Shown one piece after another: positions 52,308 through 62,342 of a stretch of 64,000 nt of DNA. A program made the position numbers and the translations under genes. The DNA is from Aldehydirespirator sp965219165 (lineage in GTDB: Bacteria > Actinomycetota > Acidimicrobiia > Acidimicrobiales > Aldehydirespiratoraceae): assembly GCA_965219165.1 (NCBI GenBank), contig CBDCMW010000002.1, positions 992,001 through 1,056,000 on the forward strand, given 5' to 3'. How positions within the stretch are numbered: position 1 is the first letter of the stretch; each line of letters opens with the position of its first letter. The notes under the pieces are model-generated. The model did no database searches, was not told the origin of the DNA, and worked only from the letters and a program-made list of their open reading frames with translations.

Positions 52308-53695
52308 GGGCTCGACCTGTCGCCGAGGGCGTCGCCGGAGACCGACGACAGGTAGCTGAGCACGTCGGTGCTGGAGACCACCGCCCGGGGGCGGCCCCCG
52401 TCGAGCACCAGCAGCGCGGGGGACCGTTCCAGCTTGGCCACGGCCAGGGCCACCGGCTCACCGATGCCGATCTGCTCCAGGGGCCTGCTCATAACGCTCT
52501 CCACCGGCCGGCCCAGCAGCTCGCCGTTGAAGGCCAGAGCCATGAGCTGCAACTCGTGGACCGATCCCATCACCTCCGCCGCGGCCAGCGGCATCTCGCC
52601 CTTGGCCACCGGCAGCTGGCTCAGACCGTTGTCGCGCATGCGGGTCACGGCCAGGCTCACCGGATCGTCGGGATTGACGTACACCAGCGGCGGAAGCGCA
52701 TCCTCCTTGGCGTCGAGCACGTCCTTCACGCAGGGATGCTCTCCGATCAGGAACCCGTGCGACGCCATCCAGTCGTCGTTGAATACCTTGGACAGGTAGC
52801 CGCGCCCGGAGTCGGGCAGCAGCAGCACCACCACGTCGTCGGGATCGCAGTCCCGAGCCACCTCGGCGGCTGCGCACACCGCGGTTCCTCCCGAGCCGCC
52901 GATGAGCAGACCCTCGCGGTGTGAGACCAGCCGGGCCATGTCGAAGGAGGCCTGATCGGACACGGCGATCACCCTGTCCACCACGTCGGCGTGGTAGGTC
53001 TCGGGCCAGAAGTCCTCGCCGATTCCCTCCACCAGGTAGGGCCGGCCCGAGCCCCCGCTGAAGACCGAGCCCTCGGGATCGGCGGCGATGATCTGCACCG
53101 AGGGGTTCTGCCGCTTGAGGTAGCGGCCCACCCCGCTGATCGTGCCGCCGGTGCCCGGGCCGGCCACGAAATGGGTGATGCGCCCGCCGGTCTGGCGCCA
53201 CAGTTCGGGTCCGGTGGTCTGCTCGTGGGCCAGGGGGTTCATCTGGTTGGAATACTGATTGGGACGGTAGGCGCCCGGCGTCTCGGACATGAGCCGTTCG
53301 GCGGTGGAGTAGTAGGAGTCGGGATCGTCGGGGGCGACTGCCACGGGGCACACCACCACCTCGGCGCCGTAGGCCCGCAGCAACTGCACCTTCTCGCCGC
53401 TCACCTTGTCGGTCATCACAAAGATGCACGGGTAGCCCCGCTGGGCTGCCACCATCGCCAAGCCGACGCCGGTGTTGCCCGAGGTGGGCTCGATGATCGT
53501 TCCGCCCGGCTCGAGCAGCCCCTCGCGCTCGGCCGCGTCGATCATCGCGATGGCTGGACGGTCCTTGACGCTGCCGCCCGGATTGAGCATCTCGAGCTTG
53601 GCCAGCACCTCGCAGCGAGCCTCGGGGACGGCCCGCCGCATCCTCACCAGCGGCGTGTTCCCTACGAGGTCGAGGACGGAGTCGGCGACCTCCAC
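52304..53695 (-). CDS. cbs: Cystathionine beta-synthase
   Basis: Joins homocysteine and serine to cystathionine. It is 463 residues from a GTG at 53695. The PLP domain has LEMLNPGGSVKDRPAIAMID (Lys44), IIEPTSGNTGVGLAMVAA, and GPGTGGTISGVGRYLK. A C-terminal pair of CBS domains (about 330-463) ends AVVSSTDVLSYLSSV. Earlier in-frame codons up to 53845 add an Arg/Gly-rich leader unlike the family. It forms a two-gene reverse-transsulfuration operon with the downstream lyase. Confidence 0.94.
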   Translation of the reverse strand: MEVADSVLDLVGNTPLVRMRRAVPEARCEVLAKLEMLNPGGSVKDRPAIAMIDAAEREGLLEPGGTIIEPTSGNTGVGLAMVAAQRGYPCIFVMTDKVSGEKVQLLRAYGAEVVVCPVAVAPDDPDSYYSTAERLMSETPGAYRPNQYSNQMNPLAHEQTTGPELWRQTGGRITHFVAGPGTGGTISGVGRYLKRQNPSVQIIAADPEGSVFSGGSGRPYLVEGIGEDFWPETYHADVVDRVIAVSDQASFDMARLVSHREGLLIGGSGGTAVCAAAEVARDCDPDDVVVLLLPDSGRGYLSKVFNDDWMASHGFLIGEHPCVKDVLDAKEDALPPLVYVNPDDPVSLAVTRMRDNGLSQLPVAKGEMPLAAAEVMGSVHELQLMALAFNGELLGRPVESVMSRPLEQIGIGEPVALAVAKLERSPALLVLDGGRPRAVVSSTDVLSYLSSVSGDALGDRSSP

Positions 53696-53730
53696 GGCCC
53701 GCAGGCTACCGGCCCGATACCGGACCCCCG

Positions 53731-54666
53731 CTACCGTCCGGCCAGGCGCTCGACCACCGGGGCCATCGCCTCGGCGGAGCTGCCCATCAACGAGATGTAG
53801 GAGATGCCCCAGCGCGCCCTCCAGCCCTCGATGGCGGCAACGCACTCGTCGACGGTGCCCACGAGTGCGTGGGGCGAGGCCAGGGCCTGTTCGGCGGTGA
53901 TTCCGAAGGCTGGCGCCGCGGCCGAGGCCAGGGCGGGGGCGTCATCGGTTATGACGGCCAGGTGAACCCGGGTCTGGAGCTCCAAGGCGTCGAAGCGGTC
54001 CCCGGCGGCGTCCCGCACGACGGCCAGCTTGGAGTCGGTGGCCTCCGCGGTGGCTGTGGGCCCGGCGTGCTCGTCGATCGCCCCCGAATGGAGGCTGGGG
54101 TTGATCCCCACGATGTCGGCCCGGCGCGCGGCCAGAGCCAGCATCCTGTGGCCCCCTCCGGCTACAAGCAGCGGCGGTCGGGGCTTCTGGGCGGGTTTGG
54201 GCCGGGAGTCGAGACCGCGGATCGTGTAGTGGCTGCCCTCGAGGTCGAAGGGGCCGTCGCTGAAGCATCCCTCGAGCACGGAGATCGCCTCGTCGAGCCG
54301 CTCGATGCGCACTCCGGGACGGTCGAAGCCGATGCCGGCCTGCTCGTAGTCGGAGGCCATCCACCCTGCGCCGATGCCGATCTCCAAGCGCCCATCCGAT
54401 ACCTGGTCGAGAGAGGCCAGCTCCTTGGCCAGCACGGCCGGGTGCCGGTAGTCGTTGGCCAGCACGAGCGTGCCCACCCGCAGCGACGTGGTGGCCAACG
54501 CGATGGCCGTGAGGGCGACCAGCGGCCCGTGCCGGTCGTCGAAGTGGTCGGTCATCACCACGGACGAGTACCCGATGTCCTCGGCTCGCCGGACCCGCCT
54601 GGCGATCTCCCGGGGCTCGTCGAGGCCGTCGAGGCTGAATCCGAAGCGGAACGGACGGCTCACCAC
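53731..54666 (-). CDS. LLM class F420-dependent oxidoreductase
   Basis: Luciferase-like TIM-barrel enzyme, 311 residues, of the actinobacterial F420-using type. It has FRFGFSLDGLDEPREIARRV, TDHFDDRHGPLVALTAIALA, LELGIGAGWMASDY-type EIGIGAGWMASDYEQAG, and PPLLVAGGGHRMLALAARRA. The substrate is unknown. It is upstream of cbs on the same strand, 35 bp away, so it may share its transcript. Confidence 0.9.
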   Translation of the reverse strand: MVSRPFRFGFSLDGLDEPREIARRVRRAEDIGYSSVVMTDHFDDRHGPLVALTAIALATTSLRVGTLVLANDYRHPAVLAKELASLDQVSDGRLEIGIGAGWMASDYEQAGIGFDRPGVRIERLDEAISVLEGCFSDGPFDLEGSHYTIRGLDSRPKPAQKPRPPLLVAGGGHRMLALAARRADIVGINPSLHSGAIDEHAGPTATAEATDSKLAVVRDAAGDRFDALELQTRVHLAVITDDAPALASAAAPAFGITAEQALASPHALVGTVDECVAAIEGWRARWGISYISLMGSSAEAMAPVVERLAGR

Positions 54667-54735
54667 GGCCGCGATCCAATGCTGGCAGGCATCCTTGGGA
54701 CGCTACAGGTTCAACTGCCTCGCCAAGGCCGCGAG

Positions 54736-54913
54736 TTATTCCAGTCAATCAGCTTTTGGTAGAACAAGCTCTCCACTGCGGGCGCCCTTATTCCAGTGGC
54801 CTGGAATAGCGTCGCTGTAGAGGGCCGCCTGTCTCGGATCTTATTCTAGAATTCTTCCCTATAGTAGAACAACAAGGCAATCGAGTCCTCCAATTCTCCA
54901 AGGACTGGAATAA
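54736..54913. promoter_or_regulatory. Four operator-like TTATTCCAG sites upstream of the Fic gene
   Basis: TTATTCCAG occurs at 54736-54744 and 54788-54796, TTATTCTAG at 54841-54849, and the reverse form CTGGAATAA at 54905-54913. The second site is half of an inverted repeat TATTCCAG-TGGC-CTGGAATA (54789-54808). GTAGAACAA also occurs twice (54760-54768 and 54864-54872). TATAGT at 54860-54865 could be a -10 box. The array fits autoregulation by the winged-helix end of the Fic protein. Confidence 0.6.
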
Positions 54914-54921
54914 GGAGCGGC

Positions 54922-56070
54922 ATGGCGAGCGAGCGGGCTGGGCGGTTGCTTCGACAGTTGACCGGGTACGAGGCGTTCATGCCGAAGCCGCTGCCGCCCG
55001 ATCCGCCGCTGCGGTGGGACGGCGGGCTGCTCGGCCTGCTCTCGGACGCCACGACGGCCTTGGGCCGGCTGGACGGGATGGCGGGCAGCCTGCCGAATCC
55101 CGACCTGTTTGTCGCGTCGTATGTCCGGCGCGAGGCGGTGCTCAGCTCCCAGATCGAGGGCACCCAGTCGAGCCTCGACGACGTTCTGGCCCATGAGGTG
55201 GAGGCACGGGTGACCGGTGTGCCCGCCGACATCGCCGAGACGGTCAACCATGTGCGGGCCATGCACCTCGGTCTCAGCCTTCTTGGTGAGCTGCCGCTGT
55301 CGGGCCGGCTGATCCGCAGGGTCCACGAGGAGTTGATGATGGGTGTGCGGGGCCAGGAGCGCAGCCCCGGGGAGTTCCGCAAGACCCAGAACTGGGTCGG
55401 TCCTGCAGGCTGCACGCTGGAGACCGCGACGTTCGTGCCGCCGGCGCCCGACGACCTCCCGGCTACCATTCGCGACCTCGAAGTCTTCCTGAACGACAGC
55501 GGCGATCCGCCGCTCGTGCTGGCCGGCCTGGCGCACGCCCAGTTCGAGACGATCCATCCGTTCCTCGACGGCAACGGCCGCGTGGGGCGCCTGCTCATCA
55601 CCCTGCTTCTCGTGCAGCGCCGGGTCTTGGCTCGCCCGCTGCTGTACCTGAGCCTCTTCCTCAAGCAGAACCGCAGCGAGTACTACGACCGGCTCAATGC
55701 CATAAGGACGCACGGCGACTGGGAAGGCTGGCTGAGGTTCTTCCTGACTGGCGTGGCGGTCACGGCCAACGACGCCTTGCGGGTCGCGGCCGAGTTGTCG
55801 GCGCTTACCGACCAGCACCGGCGCGCGGCCTCCAGCCGCGAGTTGGGCAGGTACGCGTGGCCGATGCTCGACCTGCTGGCCGAGCAGCCGGTCATCACCA
55901 TCAAGTACGCGTCACCCCGGCTGGGCGCAACGCCCACGACTGTCGGTCGCGTGCTCGATCAGATGATTCTGCGGGGAATCGTCGAAGAGGTCACAGGCCG
56001 AAGGCGCGACCGTGTCTACCGGTACTCGCCGTTCCTCGACGTGCTCGCCGACGACCCCGAGCTCGCGTAG
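54922..56070 (+). CDS. Fic family protein with C-terminal winged helix
   Basis: Probable AMP-transferase (or similar nucleotidyl transferase) acting on proteins, 382 residues. It has an N-terminal inhibitory helix with SSQIEGTQSSLDD (75-87, Glu79), which blocks ATP binding in this class. The Fic domain has the complete motif HPFLDGNGRVGR (212-223). A C-terminal winged-helix DNA-binding domain (about 305-375) has LAEQPVITIKYASPRLGATP. Such Fic plus HTH proteins are often autoregulated; repeated operator-like sites lie directly upstream. Target unknown. Confidence 0.92.
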   Translation: MASERAGRLLRQLTGYEAFMPKPLPPDPPLRWDGGLLGLLSDATTALGRLDGMAGSLPNPDLFVASYVRREAVLSSQIEGTQSSLDDVLAHEVEARVTGVPADIAETVNHVRAMHLGLSLLGELPLSGRLIRRVHEELMMGVRGQERSPGEFRKTQNWVGPAGCTLETATFVPPAPDDLPATIRDLEVFLNDSGDPPLVLAGLAHAQFETIHPFLDGNGRVGRLLITLLLVQRRVLARPLLYLSLFLKQNRSEYYDRLNAIRTHGDWEGWLRFFLTGVAVTANDALRVAAELSALTDQHRRAASSRELGRYAWPMLDLLAEQPVITIKYASPRLGATPTTVGRVLDQMILRGIVEEVTGRRRDRVYRYSPFLDVLADDPELA

Positions 56071-56116
56071 CGGTCTCCGGCCTGGCAGGGCTGCGAGGGC
56101 TGTCGGGCGGCGGCAG

Positions 56117-56133
56117 TAGGGTGAGCCGCGATG
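56117..56133 (+). promoter_or_regulatory. Leaderless-type -10 box at the UvrD-like gene
   Basis: TAGGGT at 56117-56122 lies 8 bases before the ATG at 56131, with no Shine-Dalgarno between. Confidence 0.45.
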
Positions 56134-58353
56134 GCAGATTCGGCGATTCTCGAGGGCCTGAACCCGGCCCAGCATGAGGCGGTCATCCATGAGGGCGGGC
56201 CGTTGCTGGTGGTGGCCGGGGCGGGGTCGGGCAAGACCCGCGTGCTCACCCACCGCATCGCCCACCTGATCGAGCACCACGGCCTGTCGCCGTTCGAGGT
56301 CCTGGCCATCACCTTCACCAACAAGGCTGCGGGCGAGATGCGCCACCGGGTCGGCGGACTGGTCGGACCCGTGGCCGAGAGCATGTGGGTGTCCACGTTC
56401 CATGCCGCATGCGTGCGCATCCTGCGCCGCGACGCCGCCCACATCGACTACCCGAGTCGCTTCACCATCTACGACCAGGGCGACGCGGTGCGCCTGTGCG
56501 GCTACGTGCTGCGCGATCTGAACATCGACCCCAAGAAGTTCCCGCCCCGCTCGGTGCACGCGGCCATCTCCGCAGCCAAGAACGACAACATCTCTGCGGC
56601 CCAGTACGCCGGGCGGGCCTCCAACATCTACGAGCGGCGCATCGCAGAGGTCTTCACCCACTACCAGCGCCGGCTGCAGTCGGCCGGGGCCATGGACTTC
56701 GACGACCTGTTGCAGCGCACCGTGGAGCTGTTCCGCAGTCAACCCGACGTCTTGGCCCGGTGGCGGCAGCGGTTCGCCCACGTGCTGGTGGACGAGTACC
56801 AGGACACCAACCCGGTGCAGAACGAGCTGGTGATCCGCCTGGCCGCCGAGAGCCGCGAGGTGACCGCGGTGGGCGACGCCGACCAGTCGATCTACGCCTT
56901 CCGGGGCGCCGACGTGCGCAACATCCTCGAGTTCGAGCGGGCGTTCGACGACGTCCGCATCGTGGTGCTGGAGCAGAACTACCGCAGCACCCAGAACATC
57001 CTCGACGCAGCCAACGCGGTGATCGTCAACAACGCCGGCCGCAAGCCCAAGGACCTGTGGACCGACCAGGGCTCGGGGCCCGGCATCGTCCGCTACCACG
57101 CCGACGACGAGGTGGACGAGGCCCGCTACGTGGCCAGCGAGATGGTCCGGCGCCGCGACGACGAGCAGATGCGCTTCGACGAGATGGCGGTCTTCTATCG
57201 CACCAACGCCCAGTCGCGGGCGGTGGAGGAGCAGCTCGTCAAGGCCGAAGTGCCCTACCGGCTGGTGGGCGGCACCCGCTTCTACGACCGCCGCGAGGTG
57301 CGCGACGCCATGGCCTACCTCAAGGCCGTCGCCAACCCGGGCGACGAGGTGAGCGTGAAGCGGGCGCTGGGCGTCCCCAAGCGGGGCGTCGGGGCCACAT
57401 CGGTGGCCAAGATGGACGCCCACGCGGCGGACGCCGGCCTCACCTTCTATGAGGCCCTGCGGCACTGCGGCGAGGCCGGGGTCAGCGGGCGCTCGGCGGT
57501 CGGCATCGGGCAGTTCTGCACGCTGGTCGACGGCGCCGCCGGCCTGGAGGCGTCGCCGGCCGCGGTGCTCCAGGAGCTGCTGGAACGCTCCGGGTACCTC
57601 GATGAGCTGCGCGCCGAGAAGTCGGTCGAAGCCGACGGCCGCCTCGAGAACCTGGCCGAGCTGGTGGGCGTGGCCGGCGAGCACGACAGCATGGACGACT
57701 TCTTGGAGGCGGTCGCGCTGGTGGCGGACACCGACGACCTCGCCGACGCCGGTTCCGACGAGTCCGCGGTGACGCTCATGACCCTTCACTCCGCCAAGGG
57801 CCTCGAGTATCCCGACGTGTACATGATCGGGATGGAGGACGGCGTGTTCCCTCACATCCGGGCCTTGGGCGAGCCTCACGAGCTGGAGGAGGAGCGTCGC
57901 CTCGCCTACGTGGGGATCACTAGGGCCATGCGGCACCTGACCGTCACCCACGCCTGGAGCCGGCTGCTGTACGGCAGCCGGCAGTACAACCCGCCGAGCC
58001 GCTTCCTCAAGGAGATCCCCGACGAGCTCGTGCAGACGGTGGACGGCTCCAGAGTGGTGCGCAGCCGCTACTACAGCCGCAGCCGGCGCGAGCGCAGCCT
58101 CGACCGGCGGTCGGCCAACCGCGACGAGATCGTCGAGCGGGCCCTCGACGCGGGCCGCCGCCCGGCACCCTCCCCTTCGGGCGCTGATCGCCTGCAGTTG
58201 CGGGTGGGCGACGATGTGCGCCACGCCCAGTGGGGCGAGGGCGTGATCGTCGCCATCGACAGGTCCGGGGACGAAGCGGAGGCCTCGGTGCGCTTCCCCG
58301 ACGTCGGCGAGAAGCGCCTGCTGCTGTCGTGGGCGCCGCTGGAGAAGATCTGA
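56131..58353 (+). CDS. pcrA: UvrD/PcrA-type ATP-dependent DNA helicase
   Basis: Superfamily 1 helicase for excision repair and replication-fork clearance. It is 740 residues: Q-motif GLNPAQHEAVIHEGGP, Walker A VVAGAGSGKTRVLTHRI, VDEYQDTNPVQNEL, AVGDADQSIYAFRGADVRNI, LEQNYRSTQNILDAAN, VTLMTLHSAKGLEYPDVYMI, EERRLAYVGITRAM. The C-terminus carries a typical PcrA tail (GDDVRHAQWGEGVIVAI). Nothing is missing. Confidence 0.95.
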   Translation: MADSAILEGLNPAQHEAVIHEGGPLLVVAGAGSGKTRVLTHRIAHLIEHHGLSPFEVLAITFTNKAAGEMRHRVGGLVGPVAESMWVSTFHAACVRILRRDAAHIDYPSRFTIYDQGDAVRLCGYVLRDLNIDPKKFPPRSVHAAISAAKNDNISAAQYAGRASNIYERRIAEVFTHYQRRLQSAGAMDFDDLLQRTVELFRSQPDVLARWRQRFAHVLVDEYQDTNPVQNELVIRLAAESREVTAVGDADQSIYAFRGADVRNILEFERAFDDVRIVVLEQNYRSTQNILDAANAVIVNNAGRKPKDLWTDQGSGPGIVRYHADDEVDEARYVASEMVRRRDDEQMRFDEMAVFYRTNAQSRAVEEQLVKAEVPYRLVGGTRFYDRREVRDAMAYLKAVANPGDEVSVKRALGVPKRGVGATSVAKMDAHAADAGLTFYEALRHCGEAGVSGRSAVGIGQFCTLVDGAAGLEASPAAVLQELLERSGYLDELRAEKSVEADGRLENLAELVGVAGEHDSMDDFLEAVALVADTDDLADAGSDESAVTLMTLHSAKGLEYPDVYMIGMEDGVFPHIRALGEPHELEEERRLAYVGITRAMRHLTVTHAWSRLLYGSRQYNPPSRFLKEIPDELVQTVDGSRVVRSRYYSRSRRERSLDRRSANRDEIVERALDAGRRPAPSPSGADRLQLRVGDDVRHAQWGEGVIVAIDRSGDEAEASVRFPDVGEKRLLLSWAPLEKI

Positions 58354-58363
58354 GTCAGCGGCG

Positions 58364-58798
58364 CTAGGACGCGCGGGCTCCGGTCTTCGTTTCGAGCACT
58401 GCGGTCCGCTCGCTCAGTGCGGCGATCTCGGCCATCGTCTCGGTGTGCAGCTTCTCCCGGTGCTCCCGGTGCTCGCGGTCCAGCGTGGTGATGGCGTCGA
58501 TGGCTTTGGTGTGCAGTTCCTGGATGCGTAGGCCCTGCGCTGTGATCGCCCTCATGGCTTCGCGATGGAGTTCGTCCGCGTGCTGGCGCGCCGCGAGGGC
58601 ACTCTGCTGGATCAACTCCAATGTCGCCGTGTGCAGTTTCTGCATGTGTAGGCCCTGCTCACGGATGGCACCCATTGCGACTACGTGTTCGTCGTGACGC
58701 TGGGCGTTCTGCTTCAGCAGATACTGCACCAGGATGCCTAGGAACCCAAGCAAGCCAGCCCCCATAACGGAGATAAGTGCAATAGCCATGAAACTCAT
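58364..58798 (-). CDS. Membrane-anchored coiled-coil protein of unknown function
   Basis: 144 residues: one N-terminal transmembrane segment (MAIALISVMGAGLLGFLGIL) followed by a long helix rich in His and Gln. The helix has imperfect 21-23 residue repeats (IREQGLHMQKLHTATLELIQ, then ITAQGLRIQELHTKAIDAIT), suggesting a repetitive coiled coil. The ATG at 58798 is chosen over an upstream in-frame ATG. It is convergent with the UvrD-like gene. No family recognised. Confidence 0.7.
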   Translation of the reverse strand: MSFMAIALISVMGAGLLGFLGILVQYLLKQNAQRHDEHVVAMGAIREQGLHMQKLHTATLELIQQSALAARQHADELHREAMRAITAQGLRIQELHTKAIDAITTLDREHREHREKLHTETMAEIAALSERTAVLETKTGARAS

Positions 58799-58877
58799 TG
58801 TACATTCACGATCTAGCGCTGCCAACCTGTAGGGTTACATTATCTTTCGTGGCCCCTGCCGCGCATGGGACGAACCG

Positions 58878-59606
58878 CTAGGCGTCGTGGACCGCGATGC
58901 GCAGGCGCTTGTTGGCCTTGCCCTTCGACTCGGTCTTGACCACCTCGAAGCGACCCACCTCGCCGGTGGAGGGCAGGTGGGTTCCGCCGTCGGCCTGGCG
59001 GTCGAGGCCGACGATGTCGACCACCCGGATCTCCTGCACCGACTCGGGTATGAGGTTGACCTTGGTGCGGATCAGGTCATTGTCGGCCAGGGCCTCGGAC
59101 CGGGGCAGGAATGAGATCTCGATGGGCCGGTCGGCGGCGATCTCGGCATTGACCAGCTCAGTGACCCGCGCTGCGAAACCCCCCGGCAAGGGGTCGAACT
59201 CGAAGTCCATCCGGGCCGACAGCGGCGCCATGTTGCCGCCGGTCACCGACACACCCCAGGTGTTGTAGATCACCCCGCACAGGATGTGCAGCGCGGTGTG
59301 GGTGCGCATGAGGGCGTGGCGGCGCTCCCAGTCGAGCTCGCCGTGCACCGGCGTGCCTGCCGGCGGGGCGGCCGGGCCGTCGAGGGTGTGCCACACCACG
59401 TCGTGGCCCCGCACGTCGGTCACCGCGGCCGACCCGCCGTGGAAGCTCAGCGTGCCGGTGTCGTGGGGCTGGCCTCCGCTGGTGGCGTAGAAGGCGGTGG
59501 CATCGAGAGCCACCCTGCCCTCGTCGGCCGCCACGACGGTGGCGTCGAAAGCCCGGCACTGGGCGTCTCGCAGGAATATCCGGTCGGTGGGGCTCACGGC
59601 AGTCAT
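58878..59606 (-). CDS. Alanyl-tRNA editing protein (AlaX-like)
   Basis: Free-standing editing domain that hydrolyses mischarged Ser-tRNA(Ala) or Gly-tRNA(Ala). It is 242 residues from the ATG at 59606, with GGGAGG upstream. It has an N-terminal AlaRS-like beta region (ALDATAFYATSGGQPHDTGT), the metal motif MRTHTALHILCGV, and RQADGGTHLPSTGEVG. In many relatives the second metal site reads CGGTH; here Asp replaces the Cys ligand. Confidence 0.88.
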   Translation of the reverse strand: MTAVSPTDRIFLRDAQCRAFDATVVAADEGRVALDATAFYATSGGQPHDTGTLSFHGGSAAVTDVRGHDVVWHTLDGPAAPPAGTPVHGELDWERRHALMRTHTALHILCGVIYNTWGVSVTGGNMAPLSARMDFEFDPLPGGFAARVTELVNAEIAADRPIEISFLPRSEALADNDLIRTKVNLIPESVQEIRVVDIVGLDRQADGGTHLPSTGEVGRFEVVKTESKGKANKRLRIAVHDA

Positions 59607-59655
59607 GGAATCCTCCCATTGTGGCGGATCATCTAACGGCAGGCGCAAATTGGTT

Positions 59656-59784
59656 GCGAGCGCCTCGCGGCACGGCGTTGTGTCTCCCGCTCTTGTTCGC
59701 TTCGCTTACGGGTCGCTCGGGCCACGGCCTCGCTCAGCGCCTCGCGGAATGCGGGCGGATCGCGCCCCTATTCGCTCGGCCTCT
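59656..59784 (+). repeat. Dispersed 147 bp element, copy E (diverged)
   Basis: It matches copies A and C from GCGAGCGCCTCGCGG onward. The core shows several substitutions (GCTTCGCTTACGGGTCGCTC), and the right end CCTATTCGCTCGGCCTCT is at 59767-59784. The right end supplies the last codons and stop of the neighbouring minus-strand gene. Confidence 0.8.
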
Positions 59785-60247
59785 GAGGATTGATGTCGAC
59801 CCGCACATCGCCGTCCACCACCATGACCTCGAAGTGGCGCAGGCCGGTGCCCGCCGCGTCCACGATGTCGCCAGGGTCGCACGAGTTGACGAAGTCTGAG
59901 TGCTCGGGTCGCCACGCGAATGTGCACTGGCGGCTCTGGCCGGGGCGGCGGGCTTCGAAGGCCAGCCACCCGGTCTCCGGGTCGTCCCCGAGGTGCTGCA
60001 GGATGACGTCACGGTCCCCACCCGCCACGTCGCCGAACAGGATCGGGCCCCGGTCGGCTATCTCGGCGCTGATCCGGCCGGTCTCCATGTCGCGGAAGTC
60101 GCGGTCGCCGAGACGGATCTCCACATCGGTGCCGCCGCGGGTCAGCAGCAGCACCGCTCCGACCAGGCCCAGCGCGACGACCACTCCCGCCAAGCCCACC
60201 ATGATGACGGAGCGCAAGTCCGGCCGGGCTCCTCTGGAAACGGGCAT
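59768..60247 (-). CDS. Single-pass membrane protein of unknown function
   Basis: 159 residues with one N-terminal transmembrane helix (VIMVGLAGVVVALGLVGAVL) and a soluble domain outside. The domain has two separated Cys residues (SRQCTFAWRPEHSDFVNSCD) and a C-terminal strand region FEVMVVDGDVRVDINP. The final residues (QRPSE) and stop come from the end of repeat copy E, so the original C-terminus may have been different. It is divergent from sucC. No family recognised. Confidence 0.7.
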   Translation of the reverse strand: MPVSRGARPDLRSVIMVGLAGVVVALGLVGAVLLLTRGGTDVEIRLGDRDFRDMETGRISAEIADRGPILFGDVAGGDRDVILQHLGDDPETGWLAFEARRPGQSRQCTFAWRPEHSDFVNSCDPGDIVDAAGTGLRHFEVMVVDGDVRVDINPQRPSE

Positions 60248-60254
60248 CGCGGCC

Positions 60255-60271
60255 TAGTATCGCCGCCCGTG
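60255..60271 (+). promoter_or_regulatory. Leaderless-type -10 box at sucC
   Basis: TAGTAT at 60255-60260 lies 8 bases before the GTG start at 60269; there is no Shine-Dalgarno. Confidence 0.5.
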
Positions 60272-61428
60272 GATCTGTTCGAGCATCAGGGCAAGGAACT
60301 GTTCGCCCGATACGGGCTGCCGGTGCCCTCGGGCGAGACGGCGTTCTCTGCCGATGAGGCCGTGGCCGCGGCCGGAAGGCTCGGGCTCCCGGTGGTGGTG
60401 AAGGCCCAGGTGCACACCGGAGGACGGGGCAAGGCCGGGGGCGTGAAGCTCGCCGCGGACTCCGATGCCGTGCGCCGCCATGCCACCGACATCCTGGGCC
60501 TCGACATCTCGGGCCACACGGTGCGCCGCCTGTGGATCGAGAAGGCGTCCGACATCGCCGAGGAGTACTACGCCAGCTTCACCCTCGACCGCTCCGCCCG
60601 CAAGCACCTGGGGATGCTGTCGGCCGAGGGCGGCGTGGAGATCGAGACGGTGGCCGTCCGCGATCCCGGCGCCATCGCCCGCATCCACATCGACCCGGTG
60701 GACGGGCTGCCGCAGCAGGCGTGTCGCCAGTGGGTGCGGGCCGCGCGCATCGGTGAAGCCGTCGCGGACGCCGTGGCGGATGCGCTGGTGACCCTGTATG
60801 GCGCCTATGTGGACGCCGACGCCGACCTTGTCGAGGTCAACCCGCTCATAGTGACGTCCGGCGGTGACGTGGTGCTGCTCGACTCCAAGGTCACCCTGGA
60901 CGCCAACAGCACGTTCCGTCACGACGACTACGCAGAGTACGACGCCACCCAGACCCGCGACGAGCGGGAGCAGGCCGCCCACGCCAAGGGACTGCAGTAC
61001 GTGGGCCTGGACGGCTCGGTGGGGGTGATAGCCAACGGCGCGGGCCTGGCCATGAGCACGGTGGACGTGGTGAACCAGGTGGGGGGCCGGCCGGCCAACT
61101 TCCTCGACATCGGCGGCGGAGCCAACGCGGAGGTCATGGCGGGCGCGCTGGAGGTGATCAACAACGACCCGGCGGTGAGGGCCATCCTGATCAACATCTT
61201 CGGGGGCATCACCCGGGGCGACGAGATCGCCAACGGCATCATCGAGGCCATGCAGCGGGTTGACATCGGCTCGCCCATCGTGATCCGACTCGACGGCACG
61301 AACGCGGCCCAGGGCTGGGACCTGCTGCACCCCCACCTGAGCGACACCCTGATGATCGAGGACAGCATGCTCGACGCGGCCCGGCGTGCCGTGGAGCTCG
61401 CCGTGTCCAGAGACCCTCAGGCGCGGTC

Positions 61429-61432
<4 letters not shown>
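60269..61432 (+). CDS. sucC: Succinyl-CoA synthetase beta subunit
   Basis: Citric-acid-cycle enzyme subunit that binds nucleotide. It is 387 residues from a GTG: MDLFEHQGKELFARYGLPVP, KAQVHTGGRGKAGGVKLA, VEVNPLIVTSGGDVVLLDSK, NGAGLAMSTVDVV and NIFGGITRGDEIANGI. Upstream in-frame codons overlap the divergent membrane-protein gene and are not used. It overlaps sucD by 4 bp. Confidence 0.97.
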
Positions 61433-62313
<881 letters not shown>

Positions 62314-62342
62314 GGCCGCCCCTCGAGTCCGGATGCGATCGG

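Noticed and set aside
59900..60268. In-frame extension of sucC to 59900
   Set aside because: The added residues are antisense to the divergent membrane-protein gene, and SucC normally begins MDLFEHQGKEL.
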